From the NCBI RefSeq assembly GCF_026339875.1, contig NZ_JAPEPZ010000001.1, positions 6,386,001 through 6,450,000 on the forward strand: DNA of 64,000 nt, written 5' to 3'. The translations under genes were made by a program, and so were the position numbers. Under the pieces are notes generated by a model. That model saw only the letters and a list, made by a program, of their open reading frames with translations, ran no database searches and was not told where the DNA came from. Of the stretch, positions 59,595-64,000 are shown piece by piece (the first letter of the stretch is position 1; each line of letters starts with the position of its first letter). This DNA is from Streptomyces sp. NBC_01571. Its GTDB lineage: Bacteria > Actinomycetota > Actinomycetes > Streptomycetales > Streptomycetaceae.

Positions 59595-60329
59595 CTAGCT
59601 CTCGACCGGCCCGAACTCCGCGAGGGCGCGCACCACGATGGCCTCCAGGCTCTCGTGGTGCGCGCCCCTCCAGTAGGCGCGCCCGCACTCCCGGCACTGC
59701 GCGAACACGTCGTACGACTGCTCGGTGCCGCTCTCCAGCTGGCCGGCGACCTGTTCCTTGGCGGCTTCCCGGAGCAGACCGTTGCAGGCGGTGCAGCGCG
59801 TCCAGGGCTTCAGCTCGGGCGCGAACCGGCCCAGGACGTCCCGGAGTTGGTCGTCCGGCCGGGTGCTGTAGACGAACGCGCCCGCCCACAGTTCGCGGCG
59901 GCGCAGCAGCCCCCGGTCGCGGCTGAGCATGACACGCCGCTCGGCCGCGGAGCGGGTGGCGAGGGCGGGGTCACCGATGTCCGTGGACTCGTAGGCCACG
60001 TCGACGCCGAGGAGGCGCAGGCGGCGGGCGAGGGTGCCGAGGTGGACGTCGAGGAGGAAGCGGAGCGGGGCGCCGGGGACCCGCTGCGGGCGCTCGACCG
60101 GTCGTACGTGTACGGACTCGCCGGCCGCCGGGACGTGTGACACCGGGACCTCGCGGCCGTCCACGACCAGGGCGCCGACCTCGGTCAGCGGGACGCCGAG
60201 CGACTCGACGACGTGGCCGAGGGTCGAGGAGCCGTCGGTGGTGACGGCGGTGGCGCCGGAACGCCGTGCGTGCGGCACGAACAGGCCCAGCTCCGGGGCG
60301 AAGGCGACGAGGATCTCCGGTCCGTTCAC
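59595..60329 (-). CDS. Mut7-C RNase-domain protein with ubiquitin-like N-terminus
   Basis: A 244-residue cytoplasmic protein. The N-terminal 85 residues form a Mut7-C ubiquitin-like (beta-grasp) domain. The C-terminal Mut7-C/PIN-fold RNase domain (about 88-240) has the acidic residues FLLDVHLGTLARRLRLLG and RDRGLL, and a zinc ribbon with CTAC and CREC pairs. Homologues are predicted nucleases linked to RNA decay or toxin-like roles, without established substrate. Its 3' end is 17 bases from the MITE. Confidence 0.85.
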   Translation of the reverse strand: MNGPEILVAFAPELGLFVPHARRSGATAVTTDGSSTLGHVVESLGVPLTEVGALVVDGREVPVSHVPAAGESVHVRPVERPQRVPGAPLRFLLDVHLGTLARRLRLLGVDVAYESTDIGDPALATRSAAERRVMLSRDRGLLRRRELWAGAFVYSTRPDDQLRDVLGRFAPELKPWTRCTACNGLLREAAKEQVAGQLESGTEQSYDVFAQCRECGRAYWRGAHHESLEAIVVRALAEFGPVES

Positions 60330-60341
60330 CCGGTCAGGATG

Positions 60342-60986
60342 TCATGAGCCCTTCGCCACCGGCAGGCCGTGTTCCAGGACGTCCACCGCGCGGTCGACGA
60401 CGTCGGCGAAGTCCTCCTGATGGTTGCCCTCGGCCCAGTAGAGCGAGGTCTCCAGCAGACCTCCGATCAGCGACATCGCGAAGACGCGCACTTCGAGGCT
60501 GTCGGGATCCCGGCCGACGCGTTCCGCGATCGCCCGGCACAGCAGGCGGCCGGTGACGGACATGCTCTCCATCATCCGGGAGCGGACCGCGGGGATCTCG
60601 ACCATCAGCCGGGTCCGCAACCGGGTCACCTCGGGCTCCTCGGAGTTCCCGAGGCCGATGGCCCTCCTCAGCACGTACCGCAGGGATTCGAACCACGGTT
60701 CGTCCGCGGGCCGTGCCCGCAGCTCCTCCTCGAGGAGCGCGTCGTACTCGTCCGTGAGGACGATGTCCTCCTTGGCCGGGAAGTAGCGGAAGACCGTGGA
60801 CGGGGAGACCTCGGCCGCCTCCGCGATCTGCTCGACGGTCGTCGCGTCGTACCCCTGCTCCTGGATCAGCCGGTACGTCGCCTCACGGATCGCGATCCGG
60901 GTCTTCATCTTCTTCCGCTCCCTGAGCCCCGGCTGGGTGCCCGGGGCGGGAGGGGAGCTGTGTGCGGTGGCGGCCATGACGCTCAT
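60342..60986 (-). CDS. TetR family regulator of the adjacent multidrug exporter
   Basis: A 214-residue repressor. The helix-turn-helix is YDATTVEQIAEAAEVSPSTVFRYFPAKED (about residues 45-75) and a helical ligand domain follows. The start ATG overlaps the stop of the exporter gene by four bases (60983-60986), so the exporter and its regulator form one operon. Exporter control by this TetR is therefore likely and would be autoregulatory. The much longer open frame upstream overlaps the exporter and is a shadow. Confidence 0.9.
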   Translation of the reverse strand: MSVMAATAHSSPPAPGTQPGLRERKKMKTRIAIREATYRLIQEQGYDATTVEQIAEAAEVSPSTVFRYFPAKEDIVLTDEYDALLEEELRARPADEPWFESLRYVLRRAIGLGNSEEPEVTRLRTRLMVEIPAVRSRMMESMSVTGRLLCRAIAERVGRDPDSLEVRVFAMSLIGGLLETSLYWAEGNHQEDFADVVDRAVDVLEHGLPVAKGS

Positions 60987-62551
60987 TGTCGGGCATCGGC
61001 GGGCGTGGGAACCATGCCGGTGTCCTCCTCGGGTGCGTGGGCGCGGGCCGGCTCGGGGTTCGGCAGCAGTGCCGCGGCGAGCAGCGCGGTGACGAGTGCC
61101 GCGATCCCGCTGACCAGCAGGACCAGGTCCATGCCGTGGAGGTAGGAGGCGTTCGCGGAGGCCGCGAGGGCGTGGTCGCCGAGCCGTGCCGCGACCACGT
61201 GGGCGCCGACCACCGAGTCCGCGGCGGTGTCCGCGGCCGCGTGCGGGAGACCGGCGGTGTCGAGCCGGTCGCCGTACGTGCTCGCCAGCAGTGAGCCGAG
61301 CAGCGCGATTCCGATCGCGCTGCCCACCTGGCGCACGGTCATGAGGAGTCCCGAGCCGCTGCCGGCGCGGTCGCGGGGCAGTGCGCCGAGGGCGGCGGAC
61401 ATCGCGGGCACCACGGCGAAGCCGAAGCCGAGTCCGGCGATCGACAGCCACAGGGCGGTGAAGCCGTAGCCGTCGTCGACGGACGTTCGGCTGCCGAGGA
61501 CCGCGGCGAAGGCGAGGGTGAACAGGCCCCCGCTGATCACCGCCCGCGCCCCGAACCTGGCCAGCAGCGGCTGGGCGCCCCTGGAGGCGATCAGCAGTCC
61601 GCCCATCATCGGCAGCATCCGCACCCCGGTGCCGAACGCGTCGTGTCCGAGCACCGCCTGCAGATACTGCGGCAGCACGAACATCAGCCCGGACAGCACG
61701 AACATCACGAGGGTCGCCGCGAGCGTGTTGAGCAGGAAGCCGCGCCGGGCGAGAAGGGAGAGGTCCAGCATCGGGCGGGGGCTGCGGCGCTCGCGGACGA
61801 CGAGCAGCGCGATCAGGACGAGGGAGGCCGCGAAGAGGCCGAGGATCAGCGGATCGCCCCAGCCGCGGTCCGGGGCTTCGATGATCGCGTAGATGAGGAT
61901 GCTGAGGCCGGCCGCGGTGAGCGCCGTGGAGACGATGTCGACCTTGGGCGAGGCCGGGTCGCGGGTCTCGGGGAGCAGGAAGACGCAGGCGGCGATGCCG
62001 ATCGCGGCCATGGGCACGTTGACCAGGAAGACCGAGCCCCACCAGAAGTGGTCGAGCAGCCAGCCGCCGAGGATCGGGCCGAGCGGCAGGCCCAGCGCGG
62101 AGGCGGCGGAGACCGCGCCGACGGCCTTGGTGCGTTCTTCGGGTCCGAACAGCGACGGCAGGACGGCCATCGCGAGCGGCATCACGAGCGCGCCGCCGAC
62201 CCCCATCAGCGCGCGGGCGACGATCAGCGGGGCGACGTCGTCGACCAGCGCGCCCACCAGGGAGCCGGCCAGGAAGATGCCGAGGCCGGTGATGAGCATC
62301 CGGCGCCGTCCGAAGCGGTCGCCCAGCAGGCCCGCCGGCAGCATCAGCGCGGCGAAGACGACGACGTAGGCGTCCGCCATCCACTGCTGTTCGCCCGTGC
62401 TCGCGTCCAGGTCACGGGCCATCGTCGGCAGCGCCACATTGAGGATCGTCATGTCGAAGCCGAGCACGAGCATGCTCGCGACCAGGGCCCCGAGGGCCCA
62501 CCAGCGGCGGGGGTCGCGCCCCACGGCCTCGTTCTGAGTGAGAGTCACCAT
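60983..62551 (-). CDS. DHA2-type MFS multidrug exporter (EmrB/QacA)
   Basis: A 522-residue transporter with 14 predicted membrane helices. The DHA2 features are the early segment VASMLVLGFDMTILNVALPTMARDL (helix 1), LPAGLLGDRFGRRRMLI (motif A) and LPLGPILGGWLLDHF (motif C-like). It uses the proton gradient to expel drugs or metabolites. It is the first gene of an operon with its TetR regulator. ATGGTGACTCTC at 62551 is the natural start. Confidence 0.92.
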   Translation of the reverse strand: MVTLTQNEAVGRDPRRWWALGALVASMLVLGFDMTILNVALPTMARDLDASTGEQQWMADAYVVVFAALMLPAGLLGDRFGRRRMLITGLGIFLAGSLVGALVDDVAPLIVARALMGVGGALVMPLAMAVLPSLFGPEERTKAVGAVSAASALGLPLGPILGGWLLDHFWWGSVFLVNVPMAAIGIAACVFLLPETRDPASPKVDIVSTALTAAGLSILIYAIIEAPDRGWGDPLILGLFAASLVLIALLVVRERRSPRPMLDLSLLARRGFLLNTLAATLVMFVLSGLMFVLPQYLQAVLGHDAFGTGVRMLPMMGGLLIASRGAQPLLARFGARAVISGGLFTLAFAAVLGSRTSVDDGYGFTALWLSIAGLGFGFAVVPAMSAALGALPRDRAGSGSGLLMTVRQVGSAIGIALLGSLLASTYGDRLDTAGLPHAAADTAADSVVGAHVVAARLGDHALAASANASYLHGMDLVLLVSGIAALVTALLAAALLPNPEPARAHAPEEDTGMVPTPADARQ

Positions 62552-62642
62552 GAAATGAGAGTAGCTCTCAAAAGATGGCTACCGTCAATAAGGTGTACCT
62601 GTCGGGTTGTCGCGATGCCGCGGGGTGTTCCGGGCACGGCAA

Positions 62643-62670
62643 AGGGCCGCGGCTCGTGAGCCGCGGCCCT
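62643..62670 (-). terminator. terminator after the PAQR gene
   Basis: A 13-bp perfect stem (AGGGCCGCGGCTC and its complement) with only GT between the arms, 44 bases past the minus-strand stop at 62714. Confidence 0.85.
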
Positions 62671-62713
62671 GGGGAGGCCGGAAGGGTGCCGGGAAGAGCC
62701 CGGCTCGTGGGGG

Positions 62714-63439
62714 TCAGCCGTGCTGGTAGGCCACCAGCGAGATGCCCACGTAGTGCACGACGAACGCCGCGAGGGTGAGGGAGTGGAAGACCTCGTGGAA
62801 GCCGAACCAGTGGGGGGAGGGGTTGGGGCGCTTGATCCCGTAGATCACTCCGCCCGCGCTGTAGAGCAGGCCGCCGACGATCACCAGGACGAGAACGGCG
62901 ATCCCGCCCGTCCGCATGAAGTCCGGGAGGAAGAAGACGGCGGCCCAGCCCATCGCGATGTAGCAGGGGGTGTAGAGCCAGCGGGGCGCGCCGACCCAGA
63001 AGACCCGGAAGACGATGCCGGCCGCCGCGGCGCCCCAGATGCCCCACAGGAGCCACTGCCCCTTGGCCTCCGGGAGCAGCAGCATCGTCAGCGGCGTGTA
63101 GGTGCCCGCGATGATCAGGAAGATGTTGGCGTGGTCGAGTCTGCGCAGCACGCCGTCCATGCGCGGGCTCCAGTTGCCGCGGTGGTAGAGCGCGCTGACC
63201 CCGAACAGCAGGCAGGCGGTCAGGACGAAGATTCCGCAGGCGATGCGGCCGCGGGTCGAGCTCGCGAGGGCGGTGAGCACCAGGCCGGAGATCAGGACGG
63301 CCGGGAACATGCCGAGGTGCAGCCAGCCGCGGAGCTTGGGCTTGACCGGATGTGATTCCGGCTGCGACAGGGGTGGCGCTACGGGGCCGCGGCCTGCGGC
63401 CGGCGAGTCCGTGGGCGCGTCGGGGACGGGCGCAGTCAT
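62714..63439 (-). CDS. PAQR / hemolysin-III family membrane protein (TrhA-like)
   Basis: A 241-residue integral membrane protein with seven helices. It has the metal-binding pattern of the PAQR family: LLFGVSALYHRGNW after helix 2 and FHEVFHSLTLAAFVVHY at the end, which carry the three His plus an acidic residue. Bacterial members are called membrane homeostasis protein TrhA or hemolysin III and are thought to be hydrolases or membrane-fluidity factors. Residues 1-40 are a Pro/Ala-rich cytoplasmic extension. Confidence 0.9.
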   Translation of the reverse strand: MTAPVPDAPTDSPAAGRGPVAPPLSQPESHPVKPKLRGWLHLGMFPAVLISGLVLTALASSTRGRIACGIFVLTACLLFGVSALYHRGNWSPRMDGVLRRLDHANIFLIIAGTYTPLTMLLLPEAKGQWLLWGIWGAAAAGIVFRVFWVGAPRWLYTPCYIAMGWAAVFFLPDFMRTGGIAVLVLVIVGGLLYSAGGVIYGIKRPNPSPHWFGFHEVFHSLTLAAFVVHYVGISLVAYQHG

Positions 63440-63772
63440 ACGCCGAATCGTACCTACGGAACCGTAAGTTACGTATCAGTACGGCGCGCCGACCGGTCAA
63501 GAACAGCCATCTTCTCACGCTCCTGACCTGCTGCGGCGTCCAGGCAAAAAATCCTTCAGCTGAACCCCGCATGGACGCAAAGAAGCGCGGGTACGCGTGG
63601 CGATGCTCACGCCGCTCAGGTGTGAGGCCCTCTGGACATATGGGCGAATGCGTCGGATGATCAAATGAGTGCGGTCGGCACCGGATGAGCGCCAGGGTTC
63701 CCTCACCGTGAAGCATCCGGGTCGCAGCCCCCAAGGGGCACAACAAACAAAACCCCTCATCTAGGAGCAATC
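63440..63772 (+). promoter_or_regulatory. leader/promoter region of pckG
   Basis: The 333-bp gap is less GC-rich than its surroundings and contains no gene. AGGGG (63734-63738) and CCCCT (63753-63757) can pair around an A/C-rich loop shortly before TAGGAGC, the ribosome site. The direct control of PEP carboxykinase by carbon status suggests operators here, but I cannot name one. Confidence 0.4.
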
Positions 63773-64000
63773 GTGGCGCGCGACATCGCGGCTCCCTCCA
63801 CCGTTCCCACCCAGCACAAGGACCTGATCTCGTGGGTCAACGAGATCGCCGAACTGACGCAGCCGGACAGCGTGGTCTGGTGTGACGGATCCGAGGCCGA
63901 GTACGAGCGGCTGAGCGAGGAGCTCGTGCGGAAGGGCACCTTCAAGAAGCTCGACCCGATCAAGCGCCCCAATTCCTACTACGCCGCTTCCGACCCGACC
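63773..64000 (+). CDS. pckG: GTP-dependent phosphoenolpyruvate carboxykinase (N-terminal part)
   Basis: The first 76 residues are present and the window ends inside the gene. They match the N-terminus of actinobacterial GTP-type PEPCK ([20 protein letters not shown], then [12 protein letters not shown]). The enzyme converts oxaloacetate to phosphoenolpyruvate in gluconeogenesis. The GTG start 63773 has TAGGAG 7 bases upstream. The catalytic P-loop and metal sites lie beyond the window. Confidence 0.92.
   Translation, partial: MARDIAAPSTVPTQHKDLISWVNEIAELTQPDSVVWCDGSEAEYERLSEELVRKGTFKKLDPIKRPNSYYAASDPT

Overview
The window is high-GC actinobacterial chromosome, almost certainly Streptomyces. 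The evidence is the GC-rich third codon positions, frequent GTG/TTG starts, a mycothiol-conjugate amidase gene (mca), a SpoIIE/PAS/GAF phosphatase, MmyB-like and NB-ARC/TPR regulators, an LAXTG-type surface protein and a galactose-oxidase-like copper radical oxidase with glycosyltransferases. From memory, the right part (msrA, metB, ilvA, greA, mca, DUF255 protein, pckG) follows the core gene order of S. coelicolor around SCO4956-SCO4979. No tRNA, rRNA or CRISPR array was seen.

Layout. 0-11.6 kb: the end of a Gly/Arg-rich gene, a DUF2625 protein, a small sortase substrate, an L,D-transpeptidase lipoprotein, an FtsX/MacB-type ABC exporter pair, a large secreted subtilisin, and an MmyB-like regulator divergent from a zinc alcohol dehydrogenase. 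11.9-14.9 kb: a self-contained P450 electron-transfer operon (ferredoxin, ferredoxin reductase, P450). 15-17.6 kb: secreted alkaline phosphatase and a DUF5829 secreted protein.

18.0-26.7 kb is an accessory region and the most unusual part of the window. A minus-strand DUF4291 gene is split into a 5' piece (about 26.60-26.74 kb) and a 3' piece (about 18.02-18.48 kb). The 8.1 kb between them carries a vanadium haloperoxidase, an NmrA-type reductase with a muconolactone-isomerase-like protein, an NMT1-like binding protein and a TetR regulator, an Mrr-type nuclease remnant, a HEAT-like protein and a second, intact DUF4291 gene. Five copies of one dyad sequence (two 13-bp inverted arms around a 9-10-bp centre, shorter at one end) lie at both ends and at three internal boundaries, all in the same orientation. 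Several reading frames end abruptly in these dyads. I read this as a site-specific modular insertion island whose target is the Met-Thr-Trp-Ile-Lys codons of DUF4291. This is an inference from sequence.

26.8-34.9 kb: serine hydrolase, membrane protein, VOC protein, aminoglycoside-phosphotransferase-like kinase, NAD-dependent epimerase and a PAS-PAS-GAF-SpoIIE-HATPase switch protein. Two near-identical copies of a roughly 162-bp inverted-repeat element (MITE) lie at 29.5 and 59.4 kb, each touching a stop codon.

35-52.4 kb is core: msrA, metB, a sigma-factor-like gene with a small membrane protein, a MarR regulator, ilvA preceded by a 9-codon upstream ORF, a DrrAB-type drug exporter with striking operator and decamer repeats upstream, greA, a DUF4307 protein, mca, a large NB-ARC/TPR protein and a DUF255 thioredoxin-fold protein. 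52.6-59.4 kb is a probable cell-surface glycan locus (three glycosyltransferases feeding into a secreted copper radical oxidase). 59.6-64 kb: Mut7-C RNase-like protein, TetR plus DHA2 multidrug exporter, a PAQR/TrhA membrane protein, and the start of GTP-dependent PEP carboxykinase, cut by the window end.
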